Of a stretch of DNA of 64,000 nucleotides, positions 46,801 through 55,604 are shown piece by piece. Within the stretch, counting starts at the first letter, position 1. Every line of letters starts with the position of its first letter. The notes beneath the pieces are model-generated. The model saw only the letters and a program-made list of their open reading frames with translations. It was not told the origin of the DNA and did not search any database. The position numbers were made by a program, and so were the translations under genes. The DNA lies in contig CAVSIY010000006.1 in the NCBI GenBank assembly GCA_963728165.1, forward strand, positions 682,001 through 746,000. The letters are read 5' to 3'. The stretch comes from Hyphomicrobium_A sp963728165 (GTDB lineage: Bacteria > Pseudomonadota > Alphaproteobacteria > Rhizobiales > Hyphomicrobiaceae).

Positions 46801-47427
46801 GTGACGCAACCTATGGCCACGAGGGCTCCTTTGAAGCGGCAAGCCACCATCCAGCGCAAGACCAAGGAGACCGAGATCACGGCCACCGTCGACCTCGACG
46901 GCTCGGGCCAGTGCGACGTCAACACAGGCGTAGGCTTCCTCGACCACATGTTGGAGCAGCTCGCCCGCCATTCAATGATCGACATCACTCTTGTGGCCAA
47001 GGGCGACCTGCACATCGATTTTCACCATACGGCGGAGGACTCCGGCATCGTGCTGGGCCAGGCGGTGGCCAAGGCGCTCGGCGACAAGACGGGGATTGCG
47101 CGGTATGCCGACGTGCACCTTCCCATGGATGACACCTTGACGCGCGTTGCGATCGACGTCTCGGGTCGTCCCTACCTCGTGTGGAAGGTCGCCTTCACCA
47201 AGCCCAAGGTGGGAGAGATGGACACCGAGCTCTTCCGCGAGTGGTTCCAGGCCTTTGCCCAGAACGCAGGCATCACGCTCCACGTTGAGAACCTCTACGG
47301 CGAGAACAACCACCACATCGCCGAGACCTGCTATAAGGGGCTCGCCCGGGCGCTGCGCCGCGCCGTCGAGGTCGACCCGCGCCAAGCGGGGAGGGTGCCC
47401 TCGACCAAGGGCACACTCGCTGGATGA
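46801..47427 (+). CDS. hisB: Imidazoleglycerol-phosphate dehydratase
   Basis: HisB catalyses the dehydration of imidazoleglycerol phosphate in histidine synthesis. The 208-residue single-function protein has the two metal-binding motifs DFHHTAED and NNHHIAE, plus GVGFLDHMLEQLARHSMIDI. The start is a GTG (MTQPMATRAP). It heads a run hisB-DUF2628-hisH on the + strand. Confidence 0.95.
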   Translation: MTQPMATRAPLKRQATIQRKTKETEITATVDLDGSGQCDVNTGVGFLDHMLEQLARHSMIDITLVAKGDLHIDFHHTAEDSGIVLGQAVAKALGDKTGIARYADVHLPMDDTLTRVAIDVSGRPYLVWKVAFTKPKVGEMDTELFREWFQAFAQNAGITLHVENLYGENNHHIAETCYKGLARALRRAVEVDPRQAGRVPSTKGTLAG

Positions 47428-47465
47428 CCGCGCTGGCATGATCGTATTTTTTAGTCGAGGCTTCC

Positions 47466-47984
47466 TTGGTCGTCTTCACCGTCTATGAGCCGCCGAACGT
47501 TGCCCGCGATCGCCTCGATCGCGCCGCCGCGCTCGTGTTCGTCAAAGACGGTTTCTCGTGGCTCGCCATGCTCGTTCCCGCCCTCTGGTTCCTGGTGAAG
47601 GGCTTGTGGCTGGAGCTCATCCTGTTCTTGAGCGCCGCCGCCCTGCTGACCTGGGGCATCGAGGCCGCCGGGGCGGCTGCGCCGCTCAGCGGCATGCTGC
47701 TCCTCATCGCGCAGATCGTGATCGGCTTCGAGGCCGGCGCCATCCACGGCGCCGCGCTGGAGCGGCGCGGATGGAGCATGGTGGGCACCGTGACGGGGCG
47801 CGATCAAGACCAAGCCGAGCGCCGCTTCTTTGAGACCTGGCAGCCATCCGAGCCCGCGATGACGACTCCACCCGATGGCGGACAGTCGCTGCAAGGCGCC
47901 GCTGCGTCGTGGACCGCGATTGCGTGGCGAAACGTGCAAGAGCAGATTGCGCGCGGGCGCCGCCTCATCGGAGCGAAGGCCTGA
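47466..47984 (+). CDS. DUF2628 membrane protein
   Basis: This 172-residue protein has a short N-terminal soluble region (FTVYEPPNVARDRLDRAAAL), three hydrophobic stretches (SWLAMLVPALWFLVKGLWL, ELILFLSAAALLTWGIEAAG, LSGMLLLIAQIVIGFEAG) and then the RRGW motif (AALERRGWSMVGTVTGRD) of DUF2628. The function is unknown. Position between hisB and hisH is typical of Hyphomicrobiales. The start is TTG, with GAGG about 8 bases upstream. Confidence 0.85.
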   Translation: MVVFTVYEPPNVARDRLDRAAALVFVKDGFSWLAMLVPALWFLVKGLWLELILFLSAAALLTWGIEAAGAAAPLSGMLLLIAQIVIGFEAGAIHGAALERRGWSMVGTVTGRDQDQAERRFFETWQPSEPAMTTPPDGGQSLQGAAASWTAIAWRNVQEQIARGRRLIGAKA

Positions 47985-47991
47985 AGCCGCA

Positions 47992-48645
47992 ATGCAGCGC
48001 GTCGCCATCATCGACTACGGCTCGGGCAATCTCCACTCCGCGGCCAAGGCCTTCGAGCGCGCCGCGCGCGAGAGCGAGACCGACGCGAAGATCCTCGTTA
48101 CCGCCGACCCAAAGGACGTCACAAGTGCCGACCGCATCGTGCTGCCGGGCGTCGGCGCCTTCGCCGACTGCAAGCGGGGGCTCGAGGCGGTCGCAGGCAT
48201 GCGCGACGCACTCGAGACAGTGGTAAAGCGCGAGGGACGGCCGTTTCTCGGCATCTGCGTTGGCATGCAGCTGATGGCGACGCGCGGGCTCGAGTTCGAG
48301 GTGACGGACGGCTTGAATTGGATTGCGGGCGAGGTGCGCGCAATCGTGCCCGCCGACCCGAGCCTGAAGATCCCGCACATGGGTTGGAACACGCTGCAGG
48401 TGGTCACCCCGCACGCGCTGCTCGACGGCATCAAGACCGGCGCGCAAGGCTTGCACGCCTATTTCGTCCACTCCTACCAGCTGGTGCCTGAGCAGCGAAC
48501 ATCCGTCGTCGCCGAGACCGACTACGGCGGCCGGGTGACGGCGATGGTGGCCAAGGACAACATGGCCGGCACCCAGTTCCACCCGGAGAAGAGCCAGACG
48601 CTGGGCCTGAAGCTCATCGCCAACTTCCTCAAGTGGCGTCCTTAG
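47992..48645 (+). CDS. hisH: Imidazole glycerol phosphate synthase glutamine amidotransferase subunit
   Basis: HisH supplies ammonia to HisF. The 217-residue class I amidotransferase has VAIIDYGSGNLHSAAKAFER, LPGVGAFADC, the nucleophile Cys in FLGICVGMQLMA, and the His/Glu pair in TQFHPEKSQTLGL. It begins 7 bases after the DUF2628 stop. hisA and hisF lie downstream but are separated by two reverse-strand genes. Confidence 0.95.
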   Translation: MQRVAIIDYGSGNLHSAAKAFERAARESETDAKILVTADPKDVTSADRIVLPGVGAFADCKRGLEAVAGMRDALETVVKREGRPFLGICVGMQLMATRGLEFEVTDGLNWIAGEVRAIVPADPSLKIPHMGWNTLQVVTPHALLDGIKTGAQGLHAYFVHSYQLVPEQRTSVVAETDYGGRVTAMVAKDNMAGTQFHPEKSQTLGLKLIANFLKWRP

Positions 48646-48675
48646 CTCGGGCGCGCGCTCGACCAAAAAGACAAA

Positions 48676-48702
48676 GCCCCCTCGCCGGGCAGACGAGGGG
48701 GC
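48676..48702 (-). terminator. Rho-independent terminator of the Cas2-like gene
   Basis: Arms GCCCCCTCG and CGAGGGGGC enclose a 9-base loop. On the minus strand the hairpin is followed by TTTGTCTTTTT, so it terminates transcription coming from the Cas2-like gene. On the + strand no T run follows, so it is at best weak for hisH. Confidence 0.75.
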
Positions 48703-48758
48703 ATCGGGTTTGGGGCTAGAGACTTCGGAACGGAAAGAGGAACGCGGTACGAAACGTG

Positions 48759-49121
48759 TCAGCAGGCAGCGGCAAGCGGCAGCTCCGGCTGCTCGTCAGG
48801 CAGCGCGGCCGGCGCCGGGAAGGCGATCACATTGGAGCCTTCGACGATGTCGACGGCGGGCCGGCGCCGGCGGAACCAGCGCAGCGCCGTGTTGGTCAGC
48901 ACCGCGTCGTCCTCGACGGCCTGGATCAAGAGGCCGTCGTCGGCTTCGAGCAGGCCCGACAGCTTACCCTCGACGGTCTCCTCGCGGGTGTCGGTCCTGA
49001 CGTACCAGGTCTGCTCCAAGGGCCGCGCCCAAGCCTCGCCCAGCGCCATGATCTGCTGCGCCAGCACGTGCTTGTTGCGGTGGGGATTGGCGAGGTCGTA
49101 GGAGATGATGAGCGTGCGCAT
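48759..49121 (-). CDS. Stand-alone Cas2/SinR-like ferredoxin-fold protein
   Basis: The 120-residue protein begins MRTLIISYDLANPHRNKHVL, with the strand-Asp-Leu start shared with Cas2, VapD and SinR-like nucleases, then GEAWARPLEQTWYVRTD and ADDGLLIQAVEDDAV, matching the second half of the Cas2-type fold, and ends in a Pro/Leu-rich tail. The candidate metal-binding Asp is at position 9. No CRISPR array or other cas gene is in the window. It is a single-gene unit: two LexA boxes upstream and a terminator downstream. The nuclease role is inferred from the fold only. Confidence 0.72.
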   Translation of the reverse strand: MRTLIISYDLANPHRNKHVLAQQIMALGEAWARPLEQTWYVRTDTREETVEGKLSGLLEADDGLLIQAVEDDAVLTNTALRWFRRRRPAVDIVEGSNVIAFPAPAALPDEQPELPLAAAC

Positions 49122-49208
49122 GGCGGTGTCTCTCTAGCTTGCGGGCTTCGGGTGTCACGGGGAGAGACGCTGAGACTTACCCCTGATTGCGCTGCATTTG
49201 CGGCGCCG

Positions 49209-49223
49209 GAACGTAGGGAGAAC
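49209..49223 (-). promoter_or_regulatory. LexA box 1 (GTTC-N7-GTTC)
   Basis: The minus strand reads GTTCTCCCTACGTTC, an exact match to the alphaproteobacterial SOS operator GTTC-N7-GTTC. It overlaps a possible -10 (CATGTT) of the Cas2-like gene, whose -35-like TGGACA lies 17 bases upstream. Confidence 0.72.
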
Positions 49224-49255
49224 ATGCCACGAATCACTGGGCTTGTCCAGCATTT

Positions 49256-49270
49256 GTTCTTTTCATGTTC
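49256..49270 (+). promoter_or_regulatory. LexA box 2 (GTTC-N7-GTTC)
   Basis: GTTCTTTTCATGTTC on the + strand is a second exact match, in opposite orientation to box 1 and 32 bases away. It lies just upstream of the possible -35 of the Cas2-like gene. Two boxes around one promoter suggest tight SOS repression. Confidence 0.72.
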
Positions 49271-49338
49271 TGGGCCGTTCTCACCAATTATGGTGGAAAT
49301 ACGGCACACGGAGCCGCTTCGGCGGGGCCCCGGCACCC

Positions 49339-49647
49339 CTATTCGAAGAGGGCCAGCTGGTCGGGATGCGGGCTGCGCGCCACGCGCCGGTGCGGGCCGA
49401 AGTCCACGCGATCGATGAGAGAAGGATAGCGCTCCCGGAACAGCTCCAAGGCCTTGTCACGCGCGCCGGCAAATCGGGCGCCTTCCCAGATCTCGTAGAG
49501 CCGGCGCGGATCGCAGGCGTAGCGGCGCACGAGGTCGCGGCGGCGGATGCGCAGCCAGCGCGCGACCCAGATGTCGACGGCGTCCGCCTCGGTCAGCGGA
49601 CGGCGCTCAGCGACGGGCGGCGGAGATTTCAGGAACGCTAAGGCCAT
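49339..49647 (-). CDS. Small helical protein with C-terminal clamp-binding-like motif
   Basis: I do not recognise a named family for this 102-residue protein. The middle is a basic helical region that could hold a helix-turn-helix (AVDIWVARWLRIRRRDLVRR, CDPRRLYEIWEGARF), followed by FRERYPSLIDRVDFGPHRR. The last residues are PDQLALFE, which fits the QLxLF beta-sliding-clamp-binding motif carried at the C-terminus by several replication and repair proteins. It is divergent from hisA. A DNA-linked role is inferred. Confidence 0.65.
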   Translation of the reverse strand: MALAFLKSPPPVAERRPLTEADAVDIWVARWLRIRRRDLVRRYACDPRRLYEIWEGARFAGARDKALELFRERYPSLIDRVDFGPHRRVARSPHPDQLALFE

Positions 49648-49775
49648 GACGATCGGGACGCTTGCATGCCGGCCTTGACTTCGCCGGCCGGGACTTCTCT
49701 ATCGGCACCAATGAAAGCGATCTGATGGCGGCAGTTGCCTGCGCCACGCGCCACCTCAGCAATCCCGAGAGTGCC

Positions 49776-50504
49776 TTGATCCTCTTTCCCGCCATCGACC
49801 TCAAGGACGGACAGTGCGTGCGCCTCAAGCTCGGCGCGATGGATGCCGCGACCGTGTTCAACGACGACCCGGCCGCGCAGGCGCGCGCGTTCGAGAGCCA
49901 AGGGTTCCAATACCTGCACATCGTCGACCTGAACGGCGCGTTTGCCGGCGAGCCCGTCAACGGCGCGGCAGTGGAGGCGATACTCGAGGCTGTCACCATC
50001 CCGGTTCAGCTCGGCGGCGGCATCCGCGATTTCGAGACCATCGAGATGTGGCTCGCAAAGGGGATCAAGCGCGTCATCCTCGGCACCGCCGCGGTGCGCA
50101 ATCCTGACATCGTGATACGCGCCTGCCGCAACTACCCGGGCCGCATCGCCGTCGGCATCGACGCCAAGGGCGGCAGGGTTGCGGTCGAGGGCTGGGCGGA
50201 AACGTCGGAGCTTTCGGCAATGGGATTGGCGCAGCGTTTCGAGGACGTCGGCGTTGCCGCCATCATCTATACCGACATCGAGCGCGACGGCATCCTGAAG
50301 GGGCTCAACCTAGACGCCACCGCCAGGCTCGCGCGCGCGACCAAGATCCCCGTCATCGCCTCGGGCGGTCTCGCCTCCATCGAGGACATCAAGACGCTGC
50401 TCAGGCCCGAGTATGCTATGCTTGAAGGTGCGATCGCGGGCCGCGCGCTTTACGATGGCCGCGTCGACGCAGCTGAGGCCCTCGCCCTCATCGCCGCCGC
50501 CTGA
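49776..50504 (+). CDS. hisA: Phosphoribosylformimino-5-aminoimidazole carboxamide ribotide isomerase
   Basis: HisA isomerises ProFAR to PRFAR in histidine synthesis. The TIM barrel shows ILFPAIDLKDGQCVRLKLG with the catalytic Asp, LHIVDLNGAFAG, VQLGGGIRDFETIEMWLA, IYTDIERDG with the second Asp, and VIASGGLASIEDIK. The family start (MILFPAID) corresponds to a TTG here; an in-frame ATG at 49725 would add 17 residues. hisF follows after 14 bases. Confidence 0.93.
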   Translation: MILFPAIDLKDGQCVRLKLGAMDAATVFNDDPAAQARAFESQGFQYLHIVDLNGAFAGEPVNGAAVEAILEAVTIPVQLGGGIRDFETIEMWLAKGIKRVILGTAAVRNPDIVIRACRNYPGRIAVGIDAKGGRVAVEGWAETSELSAMGLAQRFEDVGVAAIIYTDIERDGILKGLNLDATARLARATKIPVIASGGLASIEDIKTLLRPEYAMLEGAIAGRALYDGRVDAAEALALIAAA

Positions 50505-50518
50505 GACGAACGCATCGC

Positions 50519-51295
<777 letters not shown>

Positions 51296-51312
51296 TCGAC
51301 GGCGCGCCTACC

Positions 51313-53127
51313 TCAGGCCGCGACCCGCAGCTTATCGGGACATTGCATCAGGACCGTCGTGAGCTCGTCGGCGGGAACAGGGCGGCTGATGTAATAGCCC
51401 TGCACCTTGTTGCAGCCAACCTGCGCCACCATGCTGAGCTCGTTGCGCGTCTCCACGCCCTCCGCGACGCTGCGCATGCCGAGCGAGCGCGCGAGATTGA
51501 TCACCGCCTTGACGATTGCCGCGCTGTCGGCTCGGACCGGCACGCCTTTCACCAACGCCCGGTCGATCTTGATCTCGTCGAAGGGATAGGCCTGCAGGTT
51601 GCCCAGCGCGCCGCTCGCCTTGCCGAAATTGTCGAGCGTGATGCCGATGCCGAGCTTGCGCAGCTCCTTGAGCATCTTGCGCCGCGCGATATCGTTGCGA
51701 TCGAGCAGCGCCTCGCCGACCTCGAGCTTCAGCCGCGAAGGCTTCAGCCCGGCGCCGGCCAAGGCCTTGCTCACGATCGAGGGCAGATCACCCGCCTCGA
51801 GCTGGAGCGCGGAGAGGTTGACCGTCACCTTCACGGCTTCGGACCAGCGCTTGGCCTCGCGGCATGCCTGCTCCAGCGCCCAGCGCCCGATGTCGAGGAT
51901 GAGGCCGGTACGTTCTGCGACCTGGAGGAAATGGGCCGGAGCCAGCAATCCGTTGCGCGGGTGGCGCCAGCGCAGCAAGGCCTCGCAGCTCGAGACGTGC
52001 TGCGACTGCAGGCTCAACATGGGCTGGTAGTGCAGCTCGAACTGGTTCTGGTCGAGCGCTGCGTGGATCTCATCTTCGAGCTGGCGGATGGCCTTGAGCT
52101 CGGAGTCCGCTCCGCCGCGATAAAGCGCAATGCCGCTGCGCCCGGCCTGCTTGACGTCATAGAGCGCGATATCGGCCTTCTTCAGCAGCTCGTCGGCGCC
52201 GATGCCATGCTCGGGCGCCCGCACGATGCCGACGCTGGCGCTGAGTGAGATCGTGTGCCCGAGAATATGGTAGGGCTTGGAAACATCGTGCAGAACCCGC
52301 TTGGCGAGGCGCTCGCACTGATCAGGCGTGGGAGCGGCAAGCTGGATGATGGCGAACTCGTCGCCGCCCAGCCGCGCCAGGAAATCGGTGCGGCGCACGC
52401 TTCCTCGCAGACGGTGCGCGACGGCCTTCAGCAGGGCGTCGCCGACCGGATGACCGAGCGTGTCGTTGACCCCCTTGAACTCGTCGAGATCGAGCCAATG
52501 CAGCGCCAGAGGTGCGCCGTCTCCCAGCCCATTGAGGGCCTTCTCGAACGTCTCGCGGAAATGGAAGCGATTGGCGACGCCGGTCAGCGGATCGTGGCGG
52601 GCAAGCCACTCGATCTTCTCCTCGGCGCGGCGCTTCTCGGTGATGTCCTCCTGGATGTCGACCCAGCCTCCGTCGGCGAGCGGCTGATAGGTCACGAGAA
52701 ACTTGCGGCCGTCCCGAAGATTCTGAATGTGCGAGAAGGACCGCCCCTTGGCGAGCTTGGCCACGTGCTGGGACAGCCACTTGGCCTGCTTGGCAACCTC
52801 CTCGCTCCCATCGCGGCCGGTCTCCTGGCGCACGTGGTAGCGGACGATCACTGCAAGCGGGGTGCCGGGGCGGGTCAGCTCGTCGGGCAGCGCGTACATC
52901 TGCCGATAGCTTTGATTGCACACGATCAGGCGCTGGTCGGCGTCGAACATCGACAGGCCGCGCACCATGTTGTTGAGCGCGATGTCGAACCAGGAATTGA
53001 GCTGCTCGAGTTGCTGCTTCTGCGCGAGCAACAGGTCTAACGGCTCGACTTCGGTGGGAGGCTGATCGCACATCGGCGCCGCGCTCTGACTGCCGCCAGG
53101 ACCGCAGAACTTGTTGTCTTCGCTCAT
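51313..53127 (-). CDS. PAS-GGDEF-EAL cyclic-di-GMP protein
   Basis: The 604-residue cytoplasmic protein has a PAS domain (about 43-165, SWFDIALNNMVRGLSMFD), a GGDEF domain with intact LGGDEF (254-258) and an RxxD inhibitory site (245-248), and an EAL domain (CEALLRWRHP, 382-384). In the EAL domain the usual DDFGTGYSS loop 6 reads DNFGKASGAL (499 on), changing a metal-binding Asp and the loop. Cyclase activity looks possible, phosphodiesterase activity doubtful. The start is ATG of MSEDNKF; 53145 is alternative. Confidence 0.9.
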   Translation of the reverse strand: MSEDNKFCGPGGSQSAAPMCDQPPTEVEPLDLLLAQKQQLEQLNSWFDIALNNMVRGLSMFDADQRLIVCNQSYRQMYALPDELTRPGTPLAVIVRYHVRQETGRDGSEEVAKQAKWLSQHVAKLAKGRSFSHIQNLRDGRKFLVTYQPLADGGWVDIQEDITEKRRAEEKIEWLARHDPLTGVANRFHFRETFEKALNGLGDGAPLALHWLDLDEFKGVNDTLGHPVGDALLKAVAHRLRGSVRRTDFLARLGGDEFAIIQLAAPTPDQCERLAKRVLHDVSKPYHILGHTISLSASVGIVRAPEHGIGADELLKKADIALYDVKQAGRSGIALYRGGADSELKAIRQLEDEIHAALDQNQFELHYQPMLSLQSQHVSSCEALLRWRHPRNGLLAPAHFLQVAERTGLILDIGRWALEQACREAKRWSEAVKVTVNLSALQLEAGDLPSIVSKALAGAGLKPSRLKLEVGEALLDRNDIARRKMLKELRKLGIGITLDNFGKASGALGNLQAYPFDEIKIDRALVKGVPVRADSAAIVKAVINLARSLGMRSVAEGVETRNELSMVAQVGCNKVQGYYISRPVPADELTTVLMQCPDKLRVAA

Positions 53128-53385
53128 CGAAGAAGCGCCCCTCACACAACAAAAAAACGCGAATGCTCTAATCCGTCAAAGGATACAGGTCATCCGTGTT
53201 GCGTGACTTAAGCGGTTCACTGAACTTTCACGCAAAAGCGACGCGCAGGCGTAACTCCTGAGGCAGCCCATGCGCCGAAATTCGGAGCGTGTTTCGGGCT
53301 CGCGCTCTATCCAGAGTTAACGCGACCGCGCCGCGGTCGAGCTTTCGTGGCAACCATTGCGCAAGTTTGACGCAGGCAGCTCGGC

Positions 53386-54117
53386 TCACAGTGTCTTGGC
53401 CTCGTAAAGGCACAGATCGTTGATGAGGCAGCGCGGGCATTCGGGCTTGCGCGCCTTGCACACGTAGCGTCCGTGCAAGATGAGCCAGTGATGAGCGTGG
53501 ACGGCGTATTGGGCGGGGATGACACGAAGGAGATCCTCCTCGACGGCGAGCGGCGTCTTGCCCTTGGAGAGCCCGATGCGGTTGGCGACACGAAAGACGT
53601 GGGTATCGACCGCCATCGTCGGCTGGCCGAAGGCCACGTTCAAGACGACGTTGGCGGTCTTGCGCCCCACGCCCGGCAGGGCCTCCAGGGCCTCGCGCTC
53701 GCACGGGACCTGCCCCCCGTGGGTCTCGACGAGCTGACGCGACAGCAGGATCACGTTGCGCGCCTTGTTGCGGTAGAGCCCGATGGTCTTGATGGCCTCG
53801 CGCAGCTTGTCCTCGCCGAGGCGCAGCATCTTCTCAGGCGTGTCCGCGATTTTGAACAGCGAGCGGGTCGCCTTGTTGACGCCGGCATCGGTCGCCTGGG
53901 CGGAGAGGACCACGGCGACGAGGAGCGTATAGGGATTCTTGTACTGAAGCTCGCTCTTGGGGTCGGGATTGGCGGCGGCAAAGCGGCGAAATATCTCGGT
54001 AATGTCCGCCTCGCTCAGCCGGGAACCGCGCCTTGTGGCGGCCCGTTTAGCGCCTTTGCGCGGCGACTTGCCCGCGGCGGCTTTGGGCCTTGCGCGCGCC
54101 CGATCAAGGCTCTTCAT
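53386..54117 (-). CDS. nth: Endonuclease III
   Basis: Nth is a bifunctional glycosylase/AP lyase for oxidised pyrimidines. The 243-residue protein has a basic N-terminal extension, LLVAVVLSAQATDAGVNKAT, the HhH with catalytic Lys (LPGVGRKTANVVLNVAFG), the catalytic Asp (MAVDTHVFRV) and the four-Cys cluster VCKARKPECPRCLINDLC. The start is ATG of MKSLDRAR. It is divergent from the DUF2244 gene with about 30 bases between starts. Confidence 0.95.
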   Translation of the reverse strand: MKSLDRARARPKAAAGKSPRKGAKRAATRRGSRLSEADITEIFRRFAAANPDPKSELQYKNPYTLLVAVVLSAQATDAGVNKATRSLFKIADTPEKMLRLGEDKLREAIKTIGLYRNKARNVILLSRQLVETHGGQVPCEREALEALPGVGRKTANVVLNVAFGQPTMAVDTHVFRVANRIGLSKGKTPLAVEEDLLRVIPAQYAVHAHHWLILHGRYVCKARKPECPRCLINDLCLYEAKTL

Positions 54118-54147
54118 ATTGGTGACCCCACCGGCTAGGCTGTGCAC

Positions 54148-54642
54148 ATGAGCGAAAACCGCCCGTTAACACAAGAGGAGCGCGCCTTCCGCGCGATCCT
54201 GCATCCGCACAGGTCGCTCGGACCGCGCGGCTTTCTCGTGCTGATGTTGGCGATCGGCAGCGTGAGCTTCGTGACCGGCATGGTGTTTCTGCTCATGGGC
54301 GCCTGGCCGGTGTTCGGCTTCTTCGGACTCGACGTCGCCCTCGTCTACATTGCCTTCAAGCTCAACTACCGCTCGGGCCGCATCCATGAATTGATCGAGC
54401 TCACGCCCGAGACGCTGACTGTCACGCGCGTTCACCCTTCCGGCAAGCGCGAATGCTTCGATTTCAACCCCTACTGGGTACGCGTCATCGTCGCCGAGGG
54501 ACCGCAAGGGCGCACGGACCTGCGGCTCACCTCGCGCGGGCGCGAATTCTCCTTCGGCCGCTTCCTGACCGATGACGAGCGGCGCGACTTCTCCGATGCC
54601 CTTGCCGGCGCCCTGATCCAGGCCCGCTCCGCGCAGCTCTGA
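54148..54642 (+). CDS. DUF2244 membrane protein
   Basis: The 164-residue protein has a short cytoplasmic N-terminus, two membrane segments (GFLVLMLAIGSVSFVTGMVF and WPVFGFFGLDVALVYIAFKL) and a soluble C-terminal domain with WVRVIVAEGPQGRTDLRLTS, the DUF2244 pattern. The function is unknown. Divergence from nth is conserved in many alphaproteobacteria. ATG is preferred to the GTG six bases earlier. Confidence 0.87.
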   Translation: MSENRPLTQEERAFRAILHPHRSLGPRGFLVLMLAIGSVSFVTGMVFLLMGAWPVFGFFGLDVALVYIAFKLNYRSGRIHELIELTPETLTVTRVHPSGKRECFDFNPYWVRVIVAEGPQGRTDLRLTSRGREFSFGRFLTDDERRDFSDALAGALIQARSAQL

Positions 54643-54777
54643 GCTGGCGCCAATTCGAGCCAAACACACCCAAAAAGCCTCTCCGCCAGACAGCACTCCG
54701 GCAACCTCGGCGCGCCACTGTGAGCCGGCGGCGGGTCTATCCGTCGAAGCGGAATTCGGCAGCTTGAGAGGTGGGCC

Positions 54778-55086
54778 ATGCGTCTTATCAGCGGATGCGC
54801 CATCGGTTTGGCAGCAACAGCCGTCGTCGCGGTGTCTTCGGCGCAGGCCTTCACGGTCGCACCCTCCGTGGCGTCGCGTTCAAGCCTCATTCTCAACGCG
54901 GGGAAGAAGCAGGCCCGTCAGGGGAGAGACTGCACGCCCACCAACGGGCCCTATGGCTTTTACGGCAATATCTGGTGCCAGCCTCCGAACGAGATGTCCT
55001 ACATGCGTAACCTCAGCTCACCCTGGCCGCAGGAGACGCCGCCCTCACTCAAGAAGGTGAAGCCATCGTCGGGCAGCGACTGGTAG
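54778..55086 (+). CDS. Small secreted protein of tandem pair, copy 1
   Basis: The 102-residue product has a signal peptide (to about VSSAQA) and a mature domain whose core is shared with the next gene: RDCTPTNGPYGFYGNIWCQP, then SY-x-RNL, WP, TPP-x-LK and a GSDW C-terminus. Two cysteines 16 residues apart could form one disulfide. GAGAGGTG precedes the ATG. No known function or domain name is recognised. Confidence 0.72.
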   Translation: MRLISGCAIGLAATAVVAVSSAQAFTVAPSVASRSSLILNAGKKQARQGRDCTPTNGPYGFYGNIWCQPPNEMSYMRNLSSPWPQETPPSLKKVKPSSGSDW

Positions 55087-55288
55087 GCGCGAGGCCTCGT
55101 CTCGCTTCGTGATCCACTCCTCAACACTTCCTGAAATTGGCGGCAGCGATTTGCCGGCAATTGGCGTCGAACACGCGCAAAATTGCCCGCCGCTCCCAAT
55201 CCGGAATCGCAAGGCCTGCTGGCTAGACTTAGCCAATCTCGGCGCGCGTCGCCGCAGTTGATCTTCATCGTCGAACCAGGGGGACCCC

Positions 55289-55600
55289 ATGCGCTCGTCT
55301 GTCGTCTGCGCTCTGCTGCTTGGAGCAACACTCCCCGTCGCCGCTCCGGCCGCTCATGCCGCCAGCCTCCCGCTGGTCGCAGCGCGCTCCAGCGACATGA
55401 TCGTCACCGTGGGTGCGCGCAGACAACGGCGGTTGCGCGACTGCACGCCCACCAACGGGCCCTATGGCTTCTACGGCAACATCTGGTGCCAGCCGCCGAA
55501 CGACGCGTCGTACTTGCGCAACCTCGGCGCCGCCTGGCCGATGAAGACGCCGCCCGGGCTCAAAACCACAAAACCGCATGTGACCGGTAGCGACTGGTAG
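55289..55600 (+). CDS. Small secreted protein of tandem pair, copy 2
   Basis: This 103-residue paralogue has its own signal peptide (LLLGATLPVAAPAAHA) and the same core RDCTPTNGPYGFYGNIWCQP and GSDW ending; the DNA over the core is almost identical to copy 1, while signal peptides and linkers differ. AGGGGGA lies 6 bases before the ATG. The pattern indicates a tandem duplication under constraint on the core. It is convergent with gloA. Confidence 0.72.
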   Translation: MRSSVVCALLLGATLPVAAPAAHAASLPLVAARSSDMIVTVGARRQRRLRDCTPTNGPYGFYGNIWCQPPNDASYLRNLGAAWPMKTPPGLKTTKPHVTGSDW

Positions 55601-55604
55601 GCCG

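Noticed and set aside
48759..49121. CRISPR-Cas locus
   Set aside because: Only a Cas2-like fold is present; there is no repeat-spacer array and no cas1, cas3 or effector gene in the window.
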